From assembly GCF_030818905.1 (NCBI RefSeq), contig NZ_JAUTAZ010000001.1, positions 806,001-870,000 of the forward strand: DNA of 64,000 nt. The letters run 5' to 3'. The notes beneath the pieces were generated by a model that made no database searches, was not told the DNA's origin, and saw only the letters and a program-made list of their open reading frames with translations. How positions within the stretch are numbered: the first letter of the stretch is position 1; every line of letters starts with the position of its first letter. Positions 18,815 through 26,459 of the stretch are shown here, one piece after another. The stretch comes from Microbacterium sp. SORGH_AS_0888. GTDB lineage: Bacteria; Actinomycetota; Actinomycetes; Actinomycetales; Microbacteriaceae. A program made the translations under genes and the position numbers.

Positions 18815-19843
18815 GTGACCTCACCGTCTCCGACCCCCGTCAAGGTCCTGTGGCTCGCACGCCTCGAACGGCGCGTGCAGGCCTGGCGCGAGCACCGCGC
18901 CCGGCGGCGCGGTCGCACCGCGACGGTGGCGGCCTTCCCCGGCTACGGCTCCGAGACCTGGGTGCGCGTCCTCGGACGGGTGCTGATCGCACCCAAGCCC
19001 GGGCGCCGGGCCGACCCCTACTCGGGCATGCGTGGCTGGCGCAGCTTCGCGGCCGTTCCGGTGGGGCTCGCGCGGGTGAGCGTCACGATCGACGGCGCGA
19101 CGCACGAGGTCGTCGCCGACCGCGGCGGGGTCGTCGACACGGTGCTCCCGGCCACGCTCGCCCCGGGGTGGCGGACGCTGACGATGTCGGTCGAAGGATC
19201 CGACCCCATAGAGAGCCGCGTCTTCGTCGTCGCCGACGACGTGCGCTTCGGCGTCGTCTCGGACGTGGACGACACCGTGATGGTCACCGCCATCCCCCGG
19301 CCGCTCCTCGCGGCCTGGAACTCGTTCGTCGTCAACGAGCACGCACGCCAGCCCGTGCCCGGGATGGCCGTCCTCCTCGAACGCGCCGTGCAGCAGCATC
19401 CCGGCGCCCCCATGGTCTATCTGTCGACGGGCGCCTGGAACGTCGCTCCCACGCTCGCACGCTTCCTCCGCCGCCACCTGTTCCCGGCGGGCGCGATGCT
19501 CCTCACCGACTGGGGTCCCACGCACGATCGCTGGTTCCGCAGCGGCCGCGCGCACAAGACCGAGAACCTGCAGCGCCTGGCGCGCGAGTTCCCGCGCATC
19601 GCGTGGCTGCTCGTCGGCGACGACGGCCAGCACGACGACGAGCTGTACACGACGTTCACCGCGGCGCATCCCGACAACGTCGCCGCCGTCGCGATCCGGC
19701 GTCTGACGCCGGCCGAGGCGGTGCTCGCGGGAGGCCGCACGGTGGTCGACGACCACTCCGCGGCGGCGGTCCCCTGGGTGACGGGAGTCGACGGCGCCGA
19801 GATCATGGACCGGCTCGTCGAGCACGGGGTGCTCAGCGACTGA
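18815..19843 (+). CDS. APP1-family phosphatase domain protein
   Basis: 342-aa protein with a C-terminal App1/DUF2183 catalytic domain. The HAD-like acidic motif DVDDTVMVT is followed by PVPGMAVLLERA, MVYLSTGAWNVAPTLARFL, and LTDWGPTHDRWFRSGRAHKTENL ahead of LLVGDDGQHDDELY. The yeast homologue App1 is a phosphatidate phosphatase. The N-terminal part (FPGYGSETWVRVLGRVL...) is the usual bacterial extension. No signal peptide. The gene starts with GTG 6 nt after the DedA stop, so the two are probably an operon, which would fit a lipid-linked role for the pair; that role is inference. Confidence 0.82.
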   Translation: MTSPSPTPVKVLWLARLERRVQAWREHRARRRGRTATVAAFPGYGSETWVRVLGRVLIAPKPGRRADPYSGMRGWRSFAAVPVGLARVSVTIDGATHEVVADRGGVVDTVLPATLAPGWRTLTMSVEGSDPIESRVFVVADDVRFGVVSDVDDTVMVTAIPRPLLAAWNSFVVNEHARQPVPGMAVLLERAVQQHPGAPMVYLSTGAWNVAPTLARFLRRHLFPAGAMLLTDWGPTHDRWFRSGRAHKTENLQRLAREFPRIAWLLVGDDGQHDDELYTTFTAAHPDNVAAVAIRRLTPAEAVLAGGRTVVDDHSAAAVPWVTGVDGAEIMDRLVEHGVLSD

Positions 19844-19879
19844 CCTCGGCGCGGATCGACGCGAGCGTCGCAAAACACG

Positions 19880-19933
19880 ACGGATGTCGCAGGATTCCGG
19901 CCGGCTGCTGCGACATCCGTGCGATCCTGCGAC
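19880..19933. repeat. Intergenic nested inverted repeat between the APP1 and SRAP genes
   Basis: ACGGATGTCGCAG (19880-19892) and CTGCGACATCCGT (19908-19920) form a perfect 13-bp inverted repeat around a 15-nt loop that holds CCGGCCGG. The 10-mer GTCGCAGGAT (19886-19895) also has a second inverted copy ATCCTGCGAC at 19924-19933, so two alternative hairpins are possible. There is no T tract. It may act as a terminator for the APP1 gene or be a REP-like element. Confidence 0.7.
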
Positions 19934-19947
19934 CTCTGTCGCGCCCC

Positions 19948-19953
19948 TATGCT
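19948..19953 (+). promoter_or_regulatory. Candidate -10 for the SRAP gene
   Basis: TATGCT, 7 nt before the ATG at 19961; leaderless arrangement, directly after the inverted repeat. Confidence 0.5.
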
Positions 19954-19960
19954 GGAGCCC

Positions 19961-20677
19961 ATGTGCGGGCGATTCGTGGTGGCCAGGCCCGCGGAGGAGC
20001 TGGTGAGCGTGCTCGCCGTGGACCAGCGCAGCGACCGCCTGCCGCTCCCGTCCTTCAACGTCGCGCCGACCGCGACCGCCGCGATCGTGCTCGACTCTGC
20101 GAAGACCGACCCGCCCACACGCCGTCTGGAGCCCGCCCGCTGGGGTCTCGTCCCGGGGTGGGCGAAGGACCCCTCGATCGGCGTGCGCGCGTTCAACGCC
20201 CGCGCCGAAGAGCTCGAGGACAAGCCGATGTTCCGCAACGCCTTCCACGCGCGCCGTGCGATCGTCCCGGTCAGCGGCTACTACGAGTGGAAGCAGGACG
20301 CGGGCACGAAGACGCCGCACTACATCCATCCTGCGGGTGACGCGCCCCTGTTCCTCGCCGGTCTGTACGAGTGGTGGAAGGACGCGTCCAAGCCCGACGG
20401 CGACCCGGACCGCTGGCTCCTCTCGTTCACGATCCTCACGCGCGACTCGATCGGCGCCCTCGGCTCCGTCCACGACCGGATGCCGCTGTTCGTGGACGAG
20501 GACTTCGCCGACGCCTGGCTCGACACGGACACCGACAACGTGCGCGACGTCCTCGACGCGGCGATGGATGCGGCACCCGCCGTCGCGGACACCCTCGAGG
20601 TGGAGATCGTGTCGCCGCGTGTCGGTGATGCGCGCAACGACGACCCCGGGCTGATCGACCCCGTCTCCGAGCCCTGA
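19961..20677 (+). CDS. SOS response-associated peptidase (SRAP/HMCES family, YedK-like)
   Basis: 238-aa SRAP protein, which crosslinks to abasic sites in single-stranded DNA through the N-terminal cysteine. It starts MCGRFV with the catalytic Cys2, contains FNVAPTATAAIVLD, ARWGLVPGWAKDP, FNARAEEL, CIVPVSGYYEW-type segment AIVPVSGYYEWK (conserved Glu), and HDRMPLFVD with the conserved His. All key residues are present. No LexA-like site was recognised in the short upstream region. Confidence 0.92.
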   Translation: MCGRFVVARPAEELVSVLAVDQRSDRLPLPSFNVAPTATAAIVLDSAKTDPPTRRLEPARWGLVPGWAKDPSIGVRAFNARAEELEDKPMFRNAFHARRAIVPVSGYYEWKQDAGTKTPHYIHPAGDAPLFLAGLYEWWKDASKPDGDPDRWLLSFTILTRDSIGALGSVHDRMPLFVDEDFADAWLDTDTDNVRDVLDAAMDAAPAVADTLEVEIVSPRVGDARNDDPGLIDPVSEP

Positions 20678-20703
20678 CGCGTGGTCACGCCCGCCGCGGC
20701 CGC

Positions 20704-20709
20704 TATCCT
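20704..20709 (+). promoter_or_regulatory. Candidate -10 for the gene at 20716
   Basis: TATCCT, 6 nt before the GTG at 20716; leaderless arrangement. Confidence 0.45.
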
Positions 20710-20715
20710 CGGTGG

Positions 20716-21579
20716 GTGATCGCCGCCGTGTCCGTGCTCGATCGCGCCGAGTGGCGTGATCGAGAGGCAGCGCACGTCGATCGGGCCGATGGGCTGACCG
20801 CCGGTCGACGCGAGCGCGCCGCCCGGGGCGCCACGCATCCCGTCGACGACTTCCTCTACACCTACTACTCGTACAAGCCGTCGCTGCTGCGCCGCTGGCA
20901 TCCCGGCGGTGGGACCGTGCTGGCGGACGGCGACGAACGAGCGTCGTGGCGGTGGTACCGTCCGCGCCCGGAGGGCGTCGAGGTGGACGAGGACGCGTTC
21001 CGCCGGGAGCGAGGACCGCTGCTGCGGGCCGTCGCCGGAATCCTGAGCGCGACCGCCGGGCGCGAAGCGGGCTTCGGCTGCTTCGGGATGCACGAGTGGG
21101 CGATGGTGTACCGCGACCGGCATACACGGCACGCCGTCCCGCTGCGGTTGGGCGCGGCAGGGACGGACGAGGTCGTCGAGGCACATGAGCTGCGCTGCAC
21201 GCACTTCGACGCGTACCGCTTCTTCACGGCGGATGCGGAGCCCCGCAACACGGTGCGGCTCTCGCGCGAGCAGCAGGCGACGCAGGAGCAGCCGGGTTGC
21301 CTGCACGCCAACATGGACCTGTACAAGTGGGCGGTCAAGCTCGGGCCGCTCACCCCGGGCGAGCTTCTGCTCGACGCGTTCGAGCTGGCCCGCGACATCC
21401 GCGTGGTCGACATGCGGGCCTCGCCCTACGATCTGCGCGACTGGGGCGTCGAGCCCATCCCCGTCGAGACGTATGCGGGAAAGCGCATGTACGCCGCGCA
21501 GCAACGAGCGTTCGCCGCGCGGGCGGAGCCGATCCGTGCAGCGCTCCGCCGCATCGCGGAGGGTTCCCGCTCGGGCTGA
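20716..21579 (+). CDS. Conserved actinobacterial protein (family often labelled 3-methyladenine DNA glycosylase)
   Basis: 287-aa protein resembling, from memory, an actinobacterial family usually annotated as 3-methyladenine DNA glycosylase. Conserved-looking blocks are HPVDDFLYTYYSYKPSLLRRWHPG, split here by a variable region from GFGCFGMHEWAMVYR, RHAVPLRLG, EQPGCLHANMDLYKWAVKLGP and DMRASPYDLRDWG. It has no HhH-GPD motif and no AlkA or MPG landmarks that I can see, so the enzymatic label is weakly founded. No signal peptide or membrane segment. GTG start chosen from the upstream TATCCT. Confidence 0.6.
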   Translation: MIAAVSVLDRAEWRDREAAHVDRADGLTAGRRERAARGATHPVDDFLYTYYSYKPSLLRRWHPGGGTVLADGDERASWRWYRPRPEGVEVDEDAFRRERGPLLRAVAGILSATAGREAGFGCFGMHEWAMVYRDRHTRHAVPLRLGAAGTDEVVEAHELRCTHFDAYRFFTADAEPRNTVRLSREQQATQEQPGCLHANMDLYKWAVKLGPLTPGELLLDAFELARDIRVVDMRASPYDLRDWGVEPIPVETYAGKRMYAAQQRAFAARAEPIRAALRRIAEGSRSG

Positions 21580-21639
21580 TGACCGACGGAGGGGTCGGTG
21601 AGCCCGATCGCTCCTGCACGGCCGCGGGCCGCGCAGCGC

Positions 21640-22083
21640 TCAACGGATGTCGAAGCCCTCCGCCTCCGCGTGCGCCTCGAGCAGCTGCGCCACGAGAGCC
21701 ACGAGCGCGCGCTGCTGATCGTCGCTCAGGGGTGCGAGGAGCCCCGTGACGTCGGCTTCGAATCCGTCGGCGCCGGCCGCGGCCATTGCACGCCCCTCCG
21801 GTGTCAATCGGACGTGGACCGCGCGCCGGTCCTCGGTCGAGGGCACCCGCTCGACCAGCCCGCGCTTGGCCGCGCGGTCGACCAGACCGCTGACGCTCGA
21901 CTTGTCGAGACCGAGCCGGGCGCCGAGCTCGCTCATGAGCGGCACTCGGTCGCGCAGGATGCCCAGCATCCGCCCCTGGATCACCGAGAGGCCGTTGGCC
22001 GCGGAGCGTTCCTCGATCTTCGCCGTCACCAGGAAGGCGAGCTGTGCGAGCGCGTCGGCGGGCGAGAGCTGCTGGTCGGTCAT
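21640..22083 (-). CDS. MarR family transcriptional regulator
   Basis: 147-aa MarR-type winged-helix dimer. The recognition region LMSELGARLGLDKSSVSGLVDRAAKRGLVERVPS and the wing DRRAVHVRLTPEGRA are canonical. It is divergent from the quinone oxidoreductase gene, and the intergenic region carries a long palindrome. Autorepression and control of the oxidoreductase, with relief by an aromatic or oxidant ligand, is the usual arrangement and is inferred here. Confidence 0.92.
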   Translation of the reverse strand: MTDQQLSPADALAQLAFLVTAKIEERSAANGLSVIQGRMLGILRDRVPLMSELGARLGLDKSSVSGLVDRAAKRGLVERVPSTEDRRAVHVRLTPEGRAMAAAGADGFEADVTGLLAPLSDDQQRALVALVAQLLEAHAEAEGFDIR

Positions 22084-22101
22084 GCCGACATCCTATCGAC
22101 A

Positions 22102-22142
22102 TAGTTCGTATCGCGTACTATATTAGTACGTAACACGAACTA
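22102..22142. promoter_or_regulatory. Palindromic MarR-type operator in the divergent promoter region
   Basis: Dyad centred at 22122. The outer arms TAGTTCGT (22102-22109) and ACGAACTA (22135-22142) are perfect; the inner arms CGTACTA (22114-22120) and TAGTACG (22124-22130) are perfect; only a few positions between them mismatch. The AT-rich centre TATAT is unusual in this GC-rich window. It covers most of the 73-bp gap and would overlap promoter elements of both divergent genes. Confidence 0.8.
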
Positions 22143-22156
22143 GTCAGGAGACCTCC

Positions 22157-23125
22157 ATGGTCCGGATCAACGCCGCCGTCGTCACCGATCTCGCCGAGCC
22201 ACCGGCTTACGGCTCGATCGACCTCCGTCCTCTGCGTGAAGGCGAGGAGCTCGTCGACGTCCTCGCTGCGGGTCTGCATCCACGGGTGCGTTCGGGCGCC
22301 AGCGGGTCCCACTACACCAGCACCGGACGCCTCCCCCTCGTCCCCGGGATCGACGGTGTCGGGCGACGCGACGACGGCTCGCTCGTGTACTTCGCGCTCG
22401 ACGACGACCGGTTCGGCTCGCTCGCGACGCGCGTGATCGTCGACCCGCGGCGCGTGATCGCGCTGCCGAACGGCGCGGACGTCGTCCGCGTGGCGGCCGC
22501 CATGAACCCCGCGATGTCCTCCTGGGTCGCGCTGCGCCGGCGGATCGCGCTCGCTCCCGGTGCGGCGGTTCTCGTGCTGGGCGCGACCGGCAACGCCGGC
22601 ACCATGGCGGTGCAGATCGCCAAGCTCCTCGGTGTCGGGTCGGTCGTCGTCGCCGCCGGACGCGACACGCAGCGCCTCGCGCGGCTGACGGCGCTCGGCG
22701 CCGACGCCACGGTCGCCCTCGCCGACGACCCGCGCGCCTCGGCCGCCGCCCTGGCCGAGGTCGCCGCGGATGTCGACGTCGTGCTGGACTATCTGTGGGG
22801 CGCGCCGACGGAGGCGGCGATCCCCGCCCTCCTCCGGGCGCGCGCCGATCGCAGTCGCGCGATCGACTGGATCGAGATCGGATCCGTCGCCGGCCCCGAC
22901 ATCTCGCTGCCCTCGGCCGCCCTGCGCTCCGCCCATCTCCGGCTGATCGGCAGCGGGCAGGGATCGATCGGAGGCCGCGAGTACCTCGCAGAGCTCCCCT
23001 CCCTCGTCGACGCGATCGACGACGGCCGTATCGACGTCACGACGCGAACAGCACGCATCGCCGACGTCCGGGCGGTCTGGATCGCTCCGGAGGAGCCTGG
23101 CGTGCGGACCGTGTTCGTGCCCTGA
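22157..23125 (+). CDS. Zinc-type alcohol dehydrogenase-like / quinone oxidoreductase family protein
   Basis: 322-aa medium-chain dehydrogenase/reductase, quinone-oxidoreductase-like. The N-terminal GroES-like fold includes GLHPRVRSGASGSHY and LPLVPGIDGVGRR; the Rossmann domain has VLVLGATGNAGTMAVQIAKLLG. Structural and catalytic zinc ligands are absent, as in QOR-type enzymes. A good ribosome binding site (AGGAG, 22146-22150) precedes the ATG. Probably an NADPH-dependent quinone or enone reductase induced through the divergent MarR protein. Confidence 0.85.
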   Translation: MVRINAAVVTDLAEPPAYGSIDLRPLREGEELVDVLAAGLHPRVRSGASGSHYTSTGRLPLVPGIDGVGRRDDGSLVYFALDDDRFGSLATRVIVDPRRVIALPNGADVVRVAAAMNPAMSSWVALRRRIALAPGAAVLVLGATGNAGTMAVQIAKLLGVGSVVVAAGRDTQRLARLTALGADATVALADDPRASAAALAEVAADVDVVLDYLWGAPTEAAIPALLRARADRSRAIDWIEIGSVAGPDISLPSAALRSAHLRLIGSGQGSIGGREYLAELPSLVDAIDDGRIDVTTRTARIADVRAVWIAPEEPGVRTVFVP

Positions 23126-23161
23126 GCACAGCGGGACGCGGGTCTTGGGGGGAGCGAACCG

Positions 23162-23181
23162 CCGTGTTCGCGCGAACACGG
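23162..23181. repeat. 20-bp perfect palindrome downstream of the oxidoreductase
   Basis: CCGTGTTCGCGCGAACACGG is a perfect 20-bp palindrome, 36 bp after the oxidoreductase stop and about 175 bp before the phosphatase start. It could fold as a hairpin with a minimal loop or bind a dimeric regulator. The surrounding 230-bp gap (23126-23355) holds no convincing gene. Confidence 0.6.
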
Positions 23182-23355
23182 GCTCCCAGCGTTCGCATAA
23201 CCCGCGCCGACGAAAGCCATCGGATCCCGTCAGCCGCGGTTCACGACGGGTTGTCACGCGCGCCGTGCAGTCCACGCAGTCTGAGTGACCGTCCGCTCGC
23301 CGTGCCCGACCGGCGCGAGAGATCCGGACACCCGTCCCCGACTGTAAGGAAACAA

Positions 23356-24621
23356 GTGACCGCCTACCGCACCCGACGCGGAACCCTCGGCCGACTCGGC
23401 GCGACCACCCTCGCTGCCGCCGTCGTCGCCTGCTCCATCGGCTTCGGCGCCACGAGCGCCAATGCCGCCTCGCCGTCCAACCAGCCCCCGCTGACCTCGA
23501 AGGACCACGCCATCACCGACGTCCCCGGCCTGGTCAACGGCCGTGAGCTCGGCTCGTTCGCCGGTCTCAACGGGCAGCTCGTCAACGCCCCGCGCCTGCT
23601 GCGCACCGAGTCGCTCGACAAGATCACCAGCGCCGGCGCCGCGACACTCGCCAACGAGTACCACGTGAACCTCGTCATCGACCTGCGCACGCCCACGCAG
23701 GTCGCCGCCAAGCCCGACGTACCCGTGCCCGGAGCCCAGACCGTGAACATCTCGATGTTCGGCGCCGACGGCAACTACAACGACGACACGGTGATGTACC
23801 ACGACCTCGTCGACAAGGGCTACAACGGGCCGTCCGACCGCGGCCCGATGATCACCGCGTATGCGCAGATCCTCCGCCTCATCGCGCAGGACACCACCGG
23901 CACCGTGCTGATCCACTGCTCGCACGGCATGGACCGCACCGGCACGGTCATGGACCTGCTGTACAACATCCTCGGCGTCGGCGAGTCGGACATCCTGCAC
24001 GACTACCTGCTGTCCAACACCCAGCTCAACGTCACGTGGGCAACACCCGCGCTTCTGCAGGGCACGTTCGAGTCGGACGTCGACTCGAAGTACGGCGGCA
24101 TCGACTCCTACCTGCGCAAGACGATCGGCCTCACCGACCAGGACTTCGCGGCCCTGCGCACGAACCTCCTCGTCTCGAACGACGCGACGGTCTCCGCGAT
24201 CACCGTCGACGGTGTCTCGGTGCCCCTGGACGCCGCGGCCAGTGCCGCCGGAGCCACGATCACCGACCCGCAGACGACGCTCACGACCAGCGGCGTCACG
24301 GTTACGACGACGAACCCGAACGCCACGGCATCCGCCGCGGTGTCGGGCCGCACCGTGACGATCACGGCCACGGCGCAGGACGGCACGACAGTCGCGCACT
24401 ACATCGTCAACGCGGCGCTGCCGGCGTCGACCACAGGATCATCGACGACAGGTTCGGGAACCACCGCCGCCGGACTGACCTCGTCGGGCACCGTTGCGCA
24501 GCTGCCCGCGACGGGCAGCGACGACACCCCCGTGGTGCTCGTCGGCGGCATCGGCGGCGCGCTGCTCATCATCGGCGGCGCGCTCCTCATGCGCCGTCGC
24601 ACGAAGCGTGCCATGAGCTGA
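23356..24621 (+). CDS. Secreted, sortase-anchored tyrosine-protein phosphatase
   Basis: 421-aa cell-surface protein. It has a signal peptide (about residues 1-40, ending near TSANAAS), then a tyrosine/lipid phosphatase domain of the Y_phosphatase3 type with NGRELG near the start and catalytic loop HCSHGMDRTG, nucleophile Cys188 and its CX5R arginine. A Thr/Ser/Ala-rich beta-type region follows, then the LPATG sortase signal at 383-387, a hydrophobic helix and the basic tail RRRTKRAMS. The GTG at 23356 has a TAAGGA ribosome binding site 6 nt upstream. The sortase gene is not in the window. A strong terminator follows. Confidence 0.9.
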   Translation: MTAYRTRRGTLGRLGATTLAAAVVACSIGFGATSANAASPSNQPPLTSKDHAITDVPGLVNGRELGSFAGLNGQLVNAPRLLRTESLDKITSAGAATLANEYHVNLVIDLRTPTQVAAKPDVPVPGAQTVNISMFGADGNYNDDTVMYHDLVDKGYNGPSDRGPMITAYAQILRLIAQDTTGTVLIHCSHGMDRTGTVMDLLYNILGVGESDILHDYLLSNTQLNVTWATPALLQGTFESDVDSKYGGIDSYLRKTIGLTDQDFAALRTNLLVSNDATVSAITVDGVSVPLDAAASAAGATITDPQTTLTTSGVTVTTTNPNATASAAVSGRTVTITATAQDGTTVAHYIVNAALPASTTGSSTTGSGTTAAGLTSSGTVAQLPATGSDDTPVVLVGGIGGALLIIGGALLMRRRTKRAMS

Positions 24622-24634
24622 GACCCGCGACGAC

Positions 24635-24673
24635 GAAGGCCCCGGCATCCGATCGATGGATGCCGGGGCCTTC
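24635..24673 (+). terminator. Terminator after the phosphatase gene
   Basis: GAAGGCCCCGGCATCC (24635-24650) pairs perfectly over 16 bp with GGATGCCGGGGCCTTC (24658-24673) around loop GATCGAT. It begins 13 bp after the stop codon. No T run follows. Confidence 0.85.
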
Positions 24674-24755
24674 GCGATGCCGGAGGATCGCCGACCCACC
24701 AGGGCGGGATCGGTCGTCACTCCCCCATGTCGGGGGCGGGTGGAACGATGGGGGG

Positions 24756-26324
24756 ATGCTGTTGAGTGAGGTCGTCGAGACCGTGCAGTCCGTCGCCGGC
24801 ACGCGGTCCCGGCTGGCGAAGGTCGACGCGCTCGCCGCACTGCTGAAGCGGGTCCACGAGCCGGAGATCCCGATCGCGATCGGCCTCCTCGTGGCCACAC
24901 CGCGCCAGGGGCGCATCGGCACCGGATGGCGCGGGATCGCCGCGGTCACGGCGGATCCGGCTGCCGCGGCCACGCTGTCGCTCGAGGATGTCGACCGCGC
25001 GCTCGACACCCTGGCGTCTGCGGCGGGAGCAGGGTCGGTCGCCGTGCGCGCCGATGCCCTCGCGGAGCTTGCCCGCCGCGCCACCGCGCCCGAGTGGGAC
25101 TTCCTCCGACGCGTGATCCTCGGCGAGCTTCGCGCGGGGGCGCTCGAAGGGGTGCTGCTCGATGCGATCGCGCGCGCGTCGGACCGGGACGCCGCGCTCG
25201 TGCGCCGGGCTGCGATGCTCTCGGGCGACCTCGGAGAGACGGCGCGCATCGCGCTCACCGGCTCGGCGGAGGCGCTGGCCGGTGTCGGTCTCGTGGTGGG
25301 GCGCGCCGTCCTGCCCATGCTCGCCGCGACCGCAGGAAGCGCGACCGAGGCGATCACGACGACCGGCGAGGCCTCCGTGGAGTACAAGCTCGATGGTGCC
25401 CGCATCCAGGTGCACCGCCGCGGCGACGACGTGCGGATCTTCACCCGCACCCTGGCCGACATCACGCACCGTGTCCCAGATGTCGCCGAGATCGTGAGGC
25501 GGATGCCGGTGCACGACGTCATCCTCGACGGCGAGACGCTCGCGCTCGACGAGAACGACGCGCCCCGTCCGTTCCAGGACACGATGGCGCGCTTCGGCGC
25601 CGATCACGCGGGCGACGTCGCGCTGCGTCCGTGGTTCTTCGACATCCTGCACGTCGACGGGCGTGACCTCATCGACGAGCCGTTGCGCGTGCGCCGCGAA
25701 GAGCTCGGCCGCGTCGCCGCAGCGTACCGGGTCCCGGGCGAGGTCACGAATGATCCCGCCGTCGCCGAGCGCGTCGCCGTCGAGGCGCTGGCCGCAGGGC
25801 ACGAGGGCGTCGTCGTCAAGGCGACCGACTCGTCGTACGCGGCCGGCCGACGCGGCGCGAGCTGGATCAAGGTCAAGCCCGTCCACACGTTCGACCTCGT
25901 GGTGCTGGCGGCGGAGTGGGGCTACGGACGCCGCACCGGACTCCTCTCGAACCTGCATCTGGGCGCGCGCGACGAGACCGGAGAGTTCGGCGGGGGTTTC
26001 GTCATGGTCGGCAAGACGTTCAAAGGCCTGACCGACGCGTTGCTCGCGTGGCAGACGGAGCGGTTCCCCCGGATCGCGGTCCGTGAGACGCCGGGCACCG
26101 TGTGGGTCGAGCCCCGGGTCGTCGTGGAGATCGCGATCGACGGCGTCCAGCGCTCCACGCGGTACCCCGGCGGCATCGCGCTTCGCTTCGCGCGCGTCAA
26201 GCGCTACCGCGACGACAAACGTCCCGATGAGGCCGACACGATCCAGACCCTGCGTGCTCTCCTGCGCGCCGGATCAGGCGATGCGGCGGCGACAGGACGT
26301 TCGCACCCGGACTCCCCTGCCTAG
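24756..26324 (+). CDS. ATP-dependent DNA ligase
   Basis: 522-aa ATP-dependent DNA ligase of the LigB type found in actinobacteria. An N-terminal helical DNA-binding domain (about 1-190) is followed by the nucleotidyltransferase domain with motif I EYKLDGAR, adenylated Lys211; then FTRTLADITHRVPD, DGETLALDEND, a downstream motif EGVVVKATDSSYAAGRRGASWIKVKP containing motif IV/V lysines, and an OB domain ending RFARVKRYRDDK. It is not fused to primase or nuclease modules, so a non-LigD ligase for repair is likely. The ATG at 24756 gives the expected N-terminus. Confidence 0.93.
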   Translation: MLLSEVVETVQSVAGTRSRLAKVDALAALLKRVHEPEIPIAIGLLVATPRQGRIGTGWRGIAAVTADPAAAATLSLEDVDRALDTLASAAGAGSVAVRADALAELARRATAPEWDFLRRVILGELRAGALEGVLLDAIARASDRDAALVRRAAMLSGDLGETARIALTGSAEALAGVGLVVGRAVLPMLAATAGSATEAITTTGEASVEYKLDGARIQVHRRGDDVRIFTRTLADITHRVPDVAEIVRRMPVHDVILDGETLALDENDAPRPFQDTMARFGADHAGDVALRPWFFDILHVDGRDLIDEPLRVRREELGRVAAAYRVPGEVTNDPAVAERVAVEALAAGHEGVVVKATDSSYAAGRRGASWIKVKPVHTFDLVVLAAEWGYGRRTGLLSNLHLGARDETGEFGGGFVMVGKTFKGLTDALLAWQTERFPRIAVRETPGTVWVEPRVVVEIAIDGVQRSTRYPGGIALRFARVKRYRDDKRPDEADTIQTLRALLRAGSGDAAATGRSHPDSPA

Positions 26325-26459
26325 GTGGCGTGAAAGCACTAGCGTGGTGACGTGCCGCGCGCCCCGAGGAGTCCCACGGTGCCGCCCCGCGAGAGAGCGA
26401 AGAGGTCCGGGCATGGAGCTTGACGTCGCATCCGTGCCGCAGCATGCGGCCACGGAACC

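Noticed and set aside
22118..23275. 385-codon minus-strand frame opposite the quinone oxidoreductase
   Set aside because: Shadow frame with Arg/Asp/Gly-rich composition and no domain.
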